Below, in pieces: positions 17,064 through 26,526 of a stretch of 64,000 nt of DNA. The notes under the pieces are model-generated. The model was given only the letters and a program-made list of their open reading frames with translations, searched no databases and was not told the DNA's origin. The number at the start of each line of letters is the position of its first letter. Within the stretch, counting starts at the first letter, position 1. A program made the translations under genes and the position numbers. Origin of the DNA: Rhodocyclaceae bacterium (GTDB lineage: Bacteria; Pseudomonadota; Gammaproteobacteria; Burkholderiales; Rhodocyclaceae); assembly GCA_013791905.1 (NCBI GenBank), contig VMSX01000016.1, positions 78,822 through 142,821 on the forward strand. Reading direction: 5' to 3'.

Positions 17064-17506
17064 GTGCCACGCTCTCTAAGGCTGGTGTCGTGCGCGCCCC
17101 CAGGGGTGTTCGGAATTTCACCACGGGTGTCTGGCTCGGCTCGTGATGGAGGAGCTGCGGGCAACGCATCGCCAGGACGGTTTTCGGCATTTTCGGGTAG
17201 AGGGGCGAGCGAGGTCAGTCTCTGGTGTAGCGCCGCCTTGGCCAACAGATGCGCGGAGACCGGGGCGGTGATGAACAGGAACAGGGCCACCAGCACCTCG
17301 TGCAGGCTGAGGCTGTCGCCGGTGACGCTGAAATAGGTCGCCGAGGCGATCAACAGGCTGCCCACACCGAGCGTGGTGGCCTTGGTCGGGCCGTGCAGGC
17401 GAGTGTAGAAGTCATCGAGCCGGGCGAGGCCGAACGAGCCGATGAAAGTGAATATCGCCCCGGCGAGAACCAGCAGGGAAAGCAGGAGTTCGGTTGCATC
17501 ATTCAT
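17060..17506 (-). CDS. mnhG: Na+/H+ antiporter subunit G
   Basis: A 148-residue subunit of the Mnh/Mrp antiporter: three helices with the family stretch FTFIGSFGLARLDDFYTRLHGPTKATTLGVGSLL and ITAPVSAHLLAKAAL. The C-terminal ~45 residues form a proline- and acid-rich tail absent from shorter MnhG proteins. It overlaps mnhF and the downstream exchanger gene by four bases each. Confidence 0.9.
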   Translation of the reverse strand: MNDATELLLSLLVLAGAIFTFIGSFGLARLDDFYTRLHGPTKATTLGVGSLLIASATYFSVTGDSLSLHEVLVALFLFITAPVSAHLLAKAALHQRLTSLAPLPENAENRPGDALPAAPPSRAEPDTRGEIPNTPGGAHDTSLRERGT

Positions 17507-17772
17507 TCAATGATATCTCCGCGCAGCAGAAACTTGCAAAGCGCCACCGTGCCGACGAAGCCCATCAGCGCGATGAGCAGTGCCGCCTCGAAATAGAGGT
17601 CGCTGCCGAAGTGGATGCCGAGCAGTACCAGCAGCGCGATGGCGTTAATGTAAAGGGTATCGAGGGCGAGAATGCGGTCAGGCGCACTGGGGCCTTTGAG
17701 CAGGCGCCAGAGCGCGAGGGCGAAGGCTGCGGTGACCAGGGCAAAGGCGATAAGCAGCGCGATGTTCAGCAT
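17503..17772 (-). CDS. mnhF: Na+/H+ antiporter subunit F
   Basis: An 89-residue three-helix protein with the MnhF core LWRLLKGPSAPDRILALDTLYINAIALLVLLG. Subunit F is part of the membrane arm of the Mrp complex. Its start overlaps mnhE by 7 bp and its end overlaps mnhG by 4 bp. Confidence 0.9.
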   Translation of the reverse strand: MLNIALLIAFALVTAAFALALWRLLKGPSAPDRILALDTLYINAIALLVLLGIHFGSDLYFEAALLIALMGFVGTVALCKFLLRGDIIE

Positions 17773-18254
17773 TCGAAGATTTCCTTGAGCGGCGCTTCAT
17801 AGCGCGACTTGATCGTGGCAACCAGTTCAGCGTGGTCGTCGGCATCGAGCGCATGCACGAGGAGGCTTTTCCGGTCCTCGCTCAAACGGGCGGATACCGT
17901 GCCCGGTGTAAGGCAGATGGTATTAGCCAGAGCGCTGATGGCAAGATCGTGGCGGACATCCAGGGAAACGACCACAAATGCCGGGCGCAGGTGCCGCCCC
18001 CGGACGAGAATCAGCCACGCCACTTTCAGGTTGGCGACCAGGATGTCGAACAGCACCACGCCGGCAAAACGCAGTAGCGTACGCGGGTGTCGAATGCGCA
18101 CTTGTTCCGGCCAGAACGGCAGGGTGAATACTGGAATGGCCCAGCCCAGCAGCAGGCCGAGCACGATCTGGCCCGGCGCCACGCTGTTGTTGAGCAGCAA
18201 CCAAACCAGTGCCAGCATCGGCGTAAGCAGGGGATGTGGCAGCAGGCGTTTCAT
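17766..18254 (-). CDS. mnhE: Na+/H+ antiporter subunit E
   Basis: A 162-residue protein with two N-terminal helices (LLTPMLALVWLLLNNS; GQIVLGLLLGWAIPVF) and a cytoplasmic domain bearing SALANTICLTPGTVSARLSEDRKSLLVHALD, the MnhE signature. Translationally coupled to mnhD (ATGA). Confidence 0.9.
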   Translation of the reverse strand: MKRLLPHPLLTPMLALVWLLLNNSVAPGQIVLGLLLGWAIPVFTLPFWPEQVRIRHPRTLLRFAGVVLFDILVANLKVAWLILVRGRHLRPAFVVVSLDVRHDLAISALANTICLTPGTVSARLSEDRKSLLVHALDADDHAELVATIKSRYEAPLKEIFEC

Positions 18255-19765
18255 CGGGCACCTCCCAGGACGGTGCCGATATAGGCTGCGGGTTGCAGGA
18301 GCTGAACGGCTGCCGCGCGGGCAAAGTCGCTGGCGGGGCCGGCCCAGATGGTCAGGCCAATCGCGAGCGCGAGCAGTCCGATGATGGGTACCAGTTCATG
18401 ACGCATGGGTGAGAATGGCGTGGCGGCCACCGTCTTGCCGGGGTGCGAACGGAAGAACAGCAGACTGCCCGAGCGTGCCAGCGCGATCAGGCCGAGCAGG
18501 GCGGTCGCCAGCACAACGCCCCAAACCCAGGGCAGCATGGGATGGGCGAGCGCGGCGCGTAGGATCATGAATTTGCCGAGAAAGCCCGACAGCGGCGGCA
18601 GACCGGCGAGCAGCACGGCGCTCATGAAAAACAGGCCGCCCCAGAGCCCGGCGCGCGGGATGTCGTCGGCCGTCTTGAAAAAGTCGGCGCTGGCGCCACG
18701 GCGCCGGGCGATGGCATCGCCGAGCAGGAACAGCGATGCCGCCGCGAAGGTGCTGTGGGGCAGGTAATACAGCCCGGCGGCAATGCCATCATTGGAGCCG
18801 AGTCCGAACGCGATCAACAGGGTGCCGACCGATGCCACCACCAGATAGGCTGCCTGCTGGGCAAGCCGCGTGGCCGCCAGGACGCCGAGCATGCCCAGGG
18901 CCAGCGTGGCTAGCGCGGCCGGCAGCAGCCAGGGCAGGAACAGGTCGGCAAGTGGCCCGGCCTCGGCGCCGAACAGCAGGGTATGGGTACGCAGGATGGC
19001 ATAGGCACCAACCTTGGTCATGATCGCGAACAGGGCCACCACCGGCGCGGCAGCCGCGGCGTAGGCGGCCGGCAGCCAGAGGTGGAGCGGCAACAGGGCC
19101 GCCTTGAGGGCGAAAACGCCGAACAGCATTAGGCCGGCGGCACGCACCAGCCCGAGATTCTCTGGTGGCGTCGCCGCAATCTTGACGGCCAGATCGGCGA
19201 AATTGAGCGTGCCCAGCACGCCGTAGAACAGGCCGGCGGCGAACAGGAAGAGGGTGGAACCGAGGAGATTGAGCACCACGTAATGCATGCCCGCCCGCAC
19301 GCGTCGTGCGCCGCCGCCATGCAGGAGCAGGCCATAGGAGGCGATCAGCAGAATTTCGAAAAAGACGAACAGGTTGAAGAGGTCGCCGGTCAGGAAGGCG
19401 CCGGAAAGCCCGAACAACTGCATCTGGAAGAGGACGTGGAAATGCCGTCCGCTGCCGTCGCTGCCGCCGCTGGCGTAAAGCAGCGCAAACAGGGCGAGCA
19501 GCGCCGTGGTCAGCACCATCCACGCGGCGAGGCGGTCGGCGACCAGCACGATGCCCCAGGGCGCCGGCCAGTTCCCCAACTCATAAACCAGGATGTCGCC
19601 GCCGCTCACCGCGTTTAGCAGCAGCGCCGCGAGCACGATCTGGCCGAGCGTGGCTATCGCCGCAATCACGCGCTGTGTCGGCAGCGGCAGGGCGCGCAGT
19701 GCGAGCAGCACGACACCCGCCAGGAATGGCAGCAAGACCGGCGCAATGACGAGATGGTTGCTCAT
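18251..19765 (-). CDS. mnhD: Na+/H+ antiporter subunit D (NuoL/M/N-like)
   Basis: A 504-residue antiporter-like subunit homologous to complex I NuoM/N. It has about 14 helices, with the conserved glutamate in LFVFFEILLIASYG and a lysine in the broken-helix region (LWLPAAYAAAAAP...IMTKVGAYAILR), residues of the proton channel. It sits between mnhC and mnhE with 4-bp overlaps on both sides. Confidence 0.92.
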   Translation of the reverse strand: MSNHLVIAPVLLPFLAGVVLLALRALPLPTQRVIAAIATLGQIVLAALLLNAVSGGDILVYELGNWPAPWGIVLVADRLAAWMVLTTALLALFALLYASGGSDGSGRHFHVLFQMQLFGLSGAFLTGDLFNLFVFFEILLIASYGLLLHGGGARRVRAGMHYVVLNLLGSTLFLFAAGLFYGVLGTLNFADLAVKIAATPPENLGLVRAAGLMLFGVFALKAALLPLHLWLPAAYAAAAAPVVALFAIMTKVGAYAILRTHTLLFGAEAGPLADLFLPWLLPAALATLALGMLGVLAATRLAQQAAYLVVASVGTLLIAFGLGSNDGIAAGLYYLPHSTFAAASLFLLGDAIARRRGASADFFKTADDIPRAGLWGGLFFMSAVLLAGLPPLSGFLGKFMILRAALAHPMLPWVWGVVLATALLGLIALARSGSLLFFRSHPGKTVAATPFSPMRHELVPIIGLLALAIGLTIWAGPASDFARAAAVQLLQPAAYIGTVLGGAR

Positions 19766-20088
19766 GCCTCACCCCTGCCGTCGACGTGGTCGTTGCCGAG
19801 TTCCGCGCGCGACTTCAAGGCCAGCATGATGACGAAGGCGGTCATGGCGAAGCCGATGACGATGGCGGTGAGCACCAGCGCCTGTGGCAGCGGGTCGGCA
19901 TGGGTCGCAGCGGCGCCGATCACCGGCGGCTGGCCGATCGCCAGCCGTCCCATGGCGAACAGGAATAGGTTGACCGCGTAGGAAAGAAAGGTCAGTCCGA
20001 GCACCACGGCGAAGCTGCGCGCGCGCAGCACGAGATAGACGCCGCAGGCGGTCAGTACGCCGATCGAGAGGGCAAGCAGGGCTTCCAT
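19762..20088 (-). CDS. mnhC: Na+/H+ antiporter subunit C (NuoK-like)
   Basis: A 108-residue three-helix subunit related to NuoK, with LSIGVLTACGVYLVLR, LGLTFLSYAVNLFLFAMG and LTAIVIGFAMTAFVIML. The start codon overlaps the mnhA stop by one base (TGATG) and the end overlaps mnhD. Confidence 0.92.
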   Translation of the reverse strand: MEALLALSIGVLTACGVYLVLRARSFAVVLGLTFLSYAVNLFLFAMGRLAIGQPPVIGAAATHADPLPQALVLTAIVIGFAMTAFVIMLALKSRAELGNDHVDGRGEA

Positions 20089-22901
20089 CAGGCGTTGCTC
20101 TCAAGTTGTTGCTGGGCATGGCTTGCGTTTTGCGCCAGCCCGAGGTTGATCAGGATCAGCAGCGTCGCCCCGACCACCACCAGATAGACGCCGAGGTCGA
20201 AGGCCATCGCCGATGCGAGCTCGATCTCGCCGATCAACGGCAGCGCAAAATGGCCGAAGGTGGAGGTCAGGAAGGCATGCCCGAATGCCCAGCTCGCCAA
20301 GCCCGTGGCCAAGGCAATGGCGAGGCCTGCCGCGATCAGCGGTTGGGTGTGCGCGGGCAGCCGGGCGTGGGTCCAGACGGCGCCATTGGCAAGGTACTGC
20401 AGGATCAGCGCCACTGCCGTGATCAGCCCGGCGATAAAACCGCCCCCCGGCAAGTTGTGGCCGCGCAGCAGGATGAATATCGATACCAGGAGAGCGAGCG
20501 GCAGCAGGAGCCGGGCAAACGTGGCCATGATGAGCGGGTGCCGGTCGGCATCCCAGCCCCGCCCCGCCGCATCGCGCAGCGGCGCATGCAGCCGCAAACC
20601 GTCGAGCATGGCAAAAATGCCCAAGGCGGCGAGCGCCAGCACGGTGATTTCGCCAAAGGTGTCGTAGCCGCGGAAGTCGACCAGGATGACATTCACGACG
20701 TTCGTGCCGCCGCCGCCGGGAACGCTGTTGGCGAGAAACCAGTCGGCGATGGAAGCGTAAGGCCGCGTCAGCACCGCCCAGGCGAGCGCGGCGGCGCCCG
20801 CGCCCGCGGCCAGGGCGAGGGCGGTGTCGCGCAGCCGCCGGCCCTGGCTCGATTCGATAGGGCTTTGTTGCGGCAGGAAGTAGAGGGCAAGCAGCAGCAG
20901 CACGATGGTGACCACCTCGACCGAGAGCTGGGTCAGCGCGAGATCCGGGGCCGAGAATCCGATGAAGATGAGCGCTACCACGAGCCCAACCGCGCCGACC
21001 AGGATCAGCGCCGTGAAGCGCTGCCGGTGCAGGATAGTCGCCGTAATGGTCGCTGCCGCCAGCGTCAGGGCGGCAACGAGGCTCACACCATCTATCGGGA
21101 GAAGCGCCCGCGGTCCGGTAAGCGGCGCAGCGGATGACCACATGCCGGCGGCGCCGAGGCACAGCGCGGCGACAACAAACAGCATGGCCTGGCGCTGTAG
21201 CGAACCCGTGTCGAGGCGCGCCGTGACTGCGCGCGCCAGTTTGTACAGCATTTCCATGGCCCGTTCGAACACGGCGCGCGCATTGAGATGTTTCTCCATG
21301 TGGTCATGGATGGCGAACAACGATTTACGGCCGGAATAGAGAAGCACTCCGCCGATCAGCGCGACCACGCTCATCGCCAGTGCCGGGCTGAAGCCGTGCC
21401 AGATCGCCAGGTCGTGCTCGGGCAGCGGGGCCTGGAGCACGGCAGTGGCAGCCACTGCCAGGATGGGTTCGACCGTGAGCGCCGGCAGGATGCCGACCAG
21501 CAGGCAGAGCACCACCAGGATCTCCACCGGCACCTTCATCCAGCGCGGCGGTTCGTGCGGTGTTCTCGGTAAATCGATCGGCTCGCCGTTGAAAAACACG
21601 TCGTGGATGAAGCGCAGTGAGTAGGCCACCGCGAAGATGCCGGCAACCGTCACCGCCGCCGGCAGCAGCCAGCCGAAGCTCAGCCGGTCTGCCGCACCCA
21701 CCGCCTCGGCGAAGAACATCTCCTTCGAGAGGAAGCCGTTGAACAGCGGCACGCCGGCCATTGCCGCCGCGGCCACCATGGCGAGCGTGGCGGTATGCGG
21801 CATGGCTTTCCACAAGCCATTGATGCGGCGCATGTCGCGCGTGCCGGTCTCGTGGTCGATGATGCCGGCGGCCATGAAGAGTCCGGCCTTGAAGATCGCG
21901 TGGTTGATGATGTGGAAAACACCGGCCACCGCCGCAAGCGGCGTGCCGATGCCGAACAACGCGGTGATGAGGCCCAGATGGCTGATCGTCGAATAGGCGA
22001 GCAGGCCCTTCAGGTCATGCTTGAACAGGGCGACAACTGCGCCGATAAGCAGGGTGGTAATGCCGACGCCGCCAACCAGCCAGGTCCATGCTTCGGTGCC
22101 GGAAAGCGCCGGGAACAGGCGCGCAAGCAGGAATACGCCGGCCTTCACCATGGTCGCTGAGTGCAGATAGGCGGAGACCGGGGTCGGCGCCGCCATCGCG
22201 TTGGGGAGCCAGAAATGGAAGGGAAACTGCGCCGATTTGGTGAACGCGCCGAGCAGGATCAGGATCAGTGCCGGCAGGTAGAGCGGATGGGCGCGGATGA
22301 TGTCGCCGCTGGCCAGTACCACGGAGAGCTCGTAGCTGCCGGTGATTTCGCCGAGCAATATGAAGCCGCCGAGCAGCGCCAGCCCGCCCGCCCCGGTAAT
22401 GGCCAGCGCCATGCGCGCGCCGCTGCGGGCCGCATGTCGGGTGCGCCAGTAGCCGATCAGCAGGAAGGAGGAAAGGCTGGTCAGTTCCCAGAAGATCAGG
22501 AGCTGGATCAGGTTTTCGGAAAGCACGACCCCCAGCATCGAGCCCATGAACAGCAGCAGATAGGCATACAGCCGTCCGAGGCTGTCCTGCTGAGAGAGGT
22601 AGTAGTTGGCATAGAGAATGACCAGCAGGCCGATGCCGAGAATCAGCAGCGCGAACAGCAGGCCCAGTCCGTCGAGACGGAACACCAGGTCGAGGCCGAG
22701 GGCAGGCATCCAGACCAGGCGCTGAAGCACCGTTTCCCCGGCGAAGGGCGCGGCCAAATCCGGCAAGAGAATGCCGAACGACAGCAAGGCCACGCCGGCG
22801 GCCGCCCAGGCGGCGGCCTTTCGATCGCGCCGGGACACCCAGGCCACCAGCAGGGCGCCGAGAAAGGGAACGAGAACGGCGATGAATAAGTTCATGTTCA
22901 A
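20088..22901 (-). CDS. mnhA: Na+/H+ antiporter subunit A fused to subunit B
   Basis: A 937-residue protein. Residues ~1-500 are the NuoL-like antiporter core with the channel glutamate ([17 protein letters not shown]) and lysine ([20 protein letters not shown]). A DUF4040-type segment follows (~600-770), and the C-terminal ~150 residues are an MnhB domain ([34 protein letters not shown]). The A-B fusion makes this a six-gene (group 2) Mrp operon that exports Na+ (or K+) in exchange for H+. It is the first gene of a 16-gene run; the 111-bp gap upstream could hold a promoter, but no clear one is visible. A GGGA box precedes ATG 22901. Confidence 0.92.
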   Translation of the reverse strand: MNMNLFIAVLVPFLGALLVAWVSRRDRKAAAWAAAGVALLSFGILLPDLAAPFAGETVLQRLVWMPALGLDLVFRLDGLGLLFALLILGIGLLVILYANYYLSQQDSLGRLYAYLLLFMGSMLGVVLSENLIQLLIFWELTSLSSFLLIGYWRTRHAARSGARMALAITGAGGLALLGGFILLGEITGSYELSVVLASGDIIRAHPLYLPALILILLGAFTKSAQFPFHFWLPNAMAAPTPVSAYLHSATMVKAGVFLLARLFPALSGTEAWTWLVGGVGITTLLIGAVVALFKHDLKGLLAYSTISHLGLITALFGIGTPLAAVAGVFHIINHAIFKAGLFMAAGIIDHETGTRDMRRINGLWKAMPHTATLAMVAAAAMAGVPLFNGFLSKEMFFAEAVGAADRLSFGWLLPAAVTVAGIFAVAYSLRFIHDVFFNGEPIDLPRTPHEPPRWMKVPVEILVVLCLLVGILPALTVEPILAVAATAVLQAPLPEHDLAIWHGFSPALAMSVVALIGGVLLYSGRKSLFAIHDHMEKHLNARAVFERAMEMLYKLARAVTARLDTGSLQRQAMLFVVAALCLGAAGMWSSAAPLTGPRALLPIDGVSLVAALTLAAATITATILHRQRFTALILVGAVGLVVALIFIGFSAPDLALTQLSVEVVTIVLLLLALYFLPQQSPIESSQGRRLRDTALALAAGAGAAALAWAVLTRPYASIADWFLANSVPGGGGTNVVNVILVDFRGYDTFGEITVLALAALGIFAMLDGLRLHAPLRDAAGRGWDADRHPLIMATFARLLLPLALLVSIFILLRGHNLPGGGFIAGLITAVALILQYLANGAVWTHARLPAHTQPLIAAGLAIALATGLASWAFGHAFLTSTFGHFALPLIGEIELASAMAFDLGVYLVVVGATLLILINLGLAQNASHAQQQLESNA

Positions 22902-23012
22902 ATTTTTCCCAAGAGCGGTCGCAGCTACTGTTGCGAACGTGGCCCCGGATCGAGTGCCGTCAGTGCCTGGCGATAAGCGCCCGCGGTCTGCCGGCGCACG
23001 CTCGAAGCGTGG

Positions 23013-23975
23013 TCAGCCGCGTACCAGCGCCATGATCTGGCCGGCGTCGAGTGTGGCGGCTTTCTGCTGGATTTGCGGCAGGTAGTGCGACTGCATCTGC
23101 TTGGCGGGCTCCAGCAAATTCTGGAAGGTGTCGCGCAGCAAAGCAGTGTTCATCACCCGCCCACCGGTGTAATAGCGCTTGGCAAGCTGGCCAAGGGCGT
23201 AAGTGGTGGCGAAGGAGAAGGCCATGCCGGTGGCGGCACCACCCAGCTGACCGAAGGTCTTGCCCGCCATTTTGCCCAATAGCCCACCCAGCAGCTTGCG
23301 GCCCATTTGTTCGAGATATTGCGAGGTAAGACCGACGCCGGCGGCGGCGATGAATTCCTTGATGTGGCCTTGGTCGAGCTTGACGCCGTGTGCCTTGCCG
23401 ATGCCGTAGACCATCTTGATCTGCAAGGGGATGATGGCCATCGACGCCCAGGATTGCGGCAGCAGTTCGAGCGCACCGTTCAGCAGGCTGTAATTGAGGA
23501 TGGATTTATCCAGTTCGGCCTCGCTCACCTGCGGCTGCGCTGCCGCGACCGGGGCGGCGGCGGCACCGGCCAGCACGGCAGGGACGCTGGCCTCGCTCGA
23601 CGCGACGATGGTATCTGCGGTGTGTTCGAAGGCGGCAACCTGTCCCGCATCGAGCTGCAACAGTGTTTTCAGATTCACCAGAAAGCGGCCTTCCGCTTCG
23701 CTCTGGCGACCATCGGCGTCGCACACGCAGACTGCCATTTCATAGGCGAGCTGGCGTTCGCCGGCATTGGTGAGCGCCGCAGCCGCCTCTTCCACGCCGA
23801 ACCGCTTGAGCAGCACGTCCTGATATAGCCGTGCCAGGTCGGGCGCGCCGGTTGCACCACCCAGGGATTCGGCAATGCGGCGGATTTCCTCGCGCTCGCG
23901 GTCGTGTTTGGCCCCATCGGCAAAAGCGGCATGGAGGCTAATGGCGAGGATGGCGCGTTGCTGTTCATGGTTCAT
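23013..23975 (-). CDS. TerB-like / DUF697-like protein
   Basis: A 320-residue protein. The N-terminal ~120 residues read as a TerB/TerB-like helical domain (MNHEQQRAILAISLHAAFAD, then REREEIRRIAESLGG and AVCVCDADGRQSEAEGRFL). An alanine-rich linker follows, then a DUF697-like region with small-residue helices (ASMAIIPLQIKMVYGIGKAHG, GGLLGKMAGKTFGQLGGAATG) that may insert in a membrane. Function unknown; TerB domains occur in stress and tellurite-resistance systems. ATG 23975 was preferred to 23996 because a GAAGAG box precedes it and related proteins open with this motif. It lies 13 bp after the Na+ channel gene. Confidence 0.65.
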   Translation of the reverse strand: MNHEQQRAILAISLHAAFADGAKHDREREEIRRIAESLGGATGAPDLARLYQDVLLKRFGVEEAAAALTNAGERQLAYEMAVCVCDADGRQSEAEGRFLVNLKTLLQLDAGQVAAFEHTADTIVASSEASVPAVLAGAAAAPVAAAQPQVSEAELDKSILNYSLLNGALELLPQSWASMAIIPLQIKMVYGIGKAHGVKLDQGHIKEFIAAAGVGLTSQYLEQMGRKLLGGLLGKMAGKTFGQLGGAATGMAFSFATTYALGQLAKRYYTGGRVMNTALLRDTFQNLLEPAKQMQSHYLPQIQQKAATLDAGQIMALVRG

Positions 23976-23988
23976 GGTGATGGGCTCT

Positions 23989-24867
23989 TCATCCATGGTG
24001 GGTTGGCGTCATCGCTCGACCTGGCGTCGCTTGCGTAAGCAATGTTTTCAGTTCGCGAATTTCATCGCGCAGGGCGCGCACCTCGCTGTGCAGGTCGGCC
24101 TCGATGTGCTCCTTGGCCTGCTCCACCGCCGCCACCGTCTCCGCCTGTTCCTTCTCGTTGTAGCTTTGCATCGCGCTGACGATGATGGCGATGAACAGAT
24201 TGAGCATGGTGAAGGTGGCCACCAGGATGAACGGCACGAAGAAAACCCAGGCGTAGGGAAAGTTTTCCATCACCGGGCGGGCGATGCCCATCGACCAGCT
24301 TTCCAGCGTCATCACCTGGAACAGGGTGTAGAGCGAGCGGCCGATGTGGCCGAACCATTCCGGGTGCTCGGCGGCGAACAGCTTGGTGGCGATCACCGCG
24401 AACACGTAAAAGATGATCATCAGCACCATGGCGATCGATCCCAGTCCCGGAATCGCCGCCAGCAGCGCCCCGACCACCCGCCGCATCGAGGGCACCATGG
24501 TCAGGAGGCGCAGCACGCGCAAGACGCGCAGCGCCCGCAGCACGGCGAGCGGGCCGGTGGCCGGCATCAGTGCAATGGCGACGACGGCGAAGTCGAACAC
24601 GCTCCACGGGTCGCGCCAGAAGGCCCGCCGGTGGACATACAGCCGGATAGCGATTTCCACCACGAATACGCCAAGAATGGCCTGGTCGAGCCCGAGAATC
24701 AACCCGCCCGCCGCGGCCATCGCGGCGGGCCAGGTCTCCATGCCGAGCAGCGCCGCGTTGATCAATATCAGGGCGATGATGCCACCCTGCACGCGGGGGT
24801 GCTCAATGAAGCTGCGCAGGCGCGGGGTCGCGCCTTGCGACATGGGTTGTCCGGCGGTAGTGTTCAT
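23989..24867 (-). CDS. Bacterial voltage-gated sodium channel (NaChBac/NavMs type)
   Basis: A 292-residue six-helix channel subunit that would form homotetramers. S4 has arginines at every third position (R111, R114, R117, R120: RALRVLRVLR). The selectivity filter is TLESWS (residues 187-192), the Na+-selective motif of NaChBac and NavMs. The pore turret and S6 (VFFVPFILVATFTMLNLFIAIIV) follow, and a C-terminal coiled coil of about 236-278 is rich in E/K heptads, as in known BacNav channels. It is 3 bp downstream of htpX and 13 bp upstream of the TerB-like gene. A Na+-channel role is strongly supported; its physiological trigger is unknown. Confidence 0.9.
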   Translation of the reverse strand: MNTTAGQPMSQGATPRLRSFIEHPRVQGGIIALILINAALLGMETWPAAMAAAGGLILGLDQAILGVFVVEIAIRLYVHRRAFWRDPWSVFDFAVVAIALMPATGPLAVLRALRVLRVLRLLTMVPSMRRVVGALLAAIPGLGSIAMVLMIIFYVFAVIATKLFAAEHPEWFGHIGRSLYTLFQVMTLESWSMGIARPVMENFPYAWVFFVPFILVATFTMLNLFIAIIVSAMQSYNEKEQAETVAAVEQAKEHIEADLHSEVRALRDEIRELKTLLTQATPGRAMTPTHHG

Positions 24868-24870
24868 TGC

Positions 24871-25746
24871 TTACTGCGCTGCCTTGAGCGCGGCGATGCG
24901 CTCTTCCAGTGGCGGATGGGTCATGAACAGGCGCTTGATGCCGCCACCGCCACCGCCGGCGATGCCGAAGGCGGCCATTTTGTCGGGCAGCGGTTGCGGA
25001 TGCAGCGAATTCAGGCGCTGCAGCGCGGCGATCATGTTCTGCCGCCCGGCCAGGCTGGCGCCACCGCGATCGGCGCGAAACTCGCGTTGCCGCGAGAACC
25101 ACATGACGATGATGGAAGCGAGAACGCCCAGCACCAGTTCGGCGATGATCATGGTGACGAAAAAGGCCGGGCCGTGCCCGCGTTCGTTCTTGAAGATCAC
25201 CCGGTCCACGGTGTGGCCGATCACTCGGGAGAGGAACATGACGAAGGTGTTCACCACGCCCTGGATCAGCGCCATCGTCACCATGTCGCCGTTGGCGGCG
25301 TGGGCGACTTCATGACCCAGCACCGCCTCGGCTTCCGGCCGGGTCATCTGCTGCAAGAGACCGGTGGAGACGGCGATGAGCGAGCTGTTCTTGGTCATGC
25401 CGGTGGCGAAGGCGTTGACGTCGGGTGAATCGAAAATCCCGACTTCAGGCATCTTGATGCCGGCTTTTGTAGAGTATTTCCGGACGGTTTCCACCAGCCA
25501 GAGTTCGGTCGAATTTGCCGGTGTCTCGATTACCTGCACGCCCATCGACTTCTTGACCGTCCATTTGGAAATGGCGAGCGAGATGAACGCACCGCCGAAA
25601 CCCATCACTGCGGCGAAAATCAGCAGCGAGGTCAGGTTGAGACCCTGTTCCGTGAGATAAGGCTCGACGCCCAGCAGGCGCATGGTGACAGACAGCACCA
25701 GCAAAATGGCCATGTTGGTGCCGAGGAAGAGCAGGGTGCGTTTCAT
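24871..25746 (-). CDS. htpX: Membrane zinc metalloprotease HtpX
   Basis: A 291-residue M48 protease. Two N-terminal helices, [18 protein letters not shown], the zinc motif [12 protein letters not shown] (HExxH), two further helices, then [13 protein letters not shown] supplying the third ligand glutamate. The C-terminal [12 protein letters not shown] motif is typical. It degrades misfolded inner-membrane proteins during envelope stress. A GGGGGG stretch near residue 265 is a slight insertion. The gene lies between a small membrane protein and the Na+ channel. Confidence 0.92.
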   Translation of the reverse strand: MKRTLLFLGTNMAILLVLSVTMRLLGVEPYLTEQGLNLTSLLIFAAVMGFGGAFISLAISKWTVKKSMGVQVIETPANSTELWLVETVRKYSTKAGIKMPEVGIFDSPDVNAFATGMTKNSSLIAVSTGLLQQMTRPEAEAVLGHEVAHAANGDMVTMALIQGVVNTFVMFLSRVIGHTVDRVIFKNERGHGPAFFVTMIIAELVLGVLASIIVMWFSRQREFRADRGGASLAGRQNMIAALQRLNSLHPQPLPDKMAAFGIAGGGGGGIKRLFMTHPPLEERIAALKAAQ

Positions 25747-25774
25747 TGGGATTGTCTCCTTGTTTATTTAATAG

Positions 25775-26452
25775 TTACAGCAGGGCAGTCTCAACGCGCA
25801 CGCTGATGTTTCCCTTTGGTTGTTGCGTGATCTTCAGGACGAAGCGCTCGTGACCTTTTGTGTATTCGTGCGCCTCCGCCTGCGGTGTGGCGGACTGGAC
25901 GCTGCGGGCGAAGCCCTGCGCGGCAAAGCCCTTGGCGTAGTGGTCGAGCACCGCCGCGTAGTCCGCCTTGCCTGCGTAGGTTACCGCCGCTTGCCCGCCC
26001 TCCTGAAGCCAGTAGGTGCGTACCAGCCCCGGATAGCGGGCCACCGGCCCCAGCTGCGTACCTGAAACATCGCGCTGCGGCTGTGTTTCCGGCTTGAGGG
26101 CGGGCACGATCGCGCCCAGTTTTTCGCCTGTGCCGGGCAATACCTGCTCAACCTGTCCCAGCGCGCGCTGCGCCACCTCGGGCGCGGCACCCATCATCAC
26201 GCCCAGTTTTTCACGCACACCGGGCAGTGCCTGCTCCACCTGCCCCAGCATGCCCTGTGCCGCTCCGGGCGCGGTGCCCATCAAGATTTTCGTCTGCCCG
26301 AAGAACCAGCCGATCAGCGCCACGGCTGCCCAGATCAGCAGGCCGAACAGCACCAGCAGGCCAACGCCCACGGCGATCCAAGTGCTGCGGCGTACTTGGA
26401 AAAGCCGGGGTGAGAAGTTGGCGGCGTAAGCGAGAAAAGAGGGATTGTTCAT
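25775..26452 (-). CDS. Unknown membrane-anchored protein with a duplicated internal segment
   Basis: A 225-residue protein. A short cytosolic N-terminus is followed by one transmembrane helix (~27-50, WIAVGVGLLVLFGLLIWAAV). Then come two copies of a ~33-residue unit, roughly MGTAPGAAQGMLGQVEQALP and MGAAPEVAQRALGQVEQVLP, each followed by G-x2-EKLG. A globular domain of ~90 residues closes the protein (LVRTYWLQEGGQAAVTYAGK..YTKGHERFVLKITQQ). No family recognised. AGGATCGCC precedes ATG 26452. It lies 28 bp before htpX and may work with it in envelope stress. Confidence 0.65.
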   Translation of the reverse strand: MNNPSFLAYAANFSPRLFQVRRSTWIAVGVGLLVLFGLLIWAAVALIGWFFGQTKILMGTAPGAAQGMLGQVEQALPGVREKLGVMMGAAPEVAQRALGQVEQVLPGTGEKLGAIVPALKPETQPQRDVSGTQLGPVARYPGLVRTYWLQEGGQAAVTYAGKADYAAVLDHYAKGFAAQGFARSVQSATPQAEAHEYTKGHERFVLKITQQPKGNISVRVETALL

Positions 26453-26526
26453 GGCGATCCTATTGATTGACATTTCGTTGCAGATGGGGGGGTACGCGCG
26501 GAAAAACTAGCTCCTGCCGCGTGAGA

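Noticed and set aside
20106..21137. 343-codon plus-strand frame opposite mnhA
   Set aside because: Shadow of the MnhA/B fusion; charged repetitive composition without homology.
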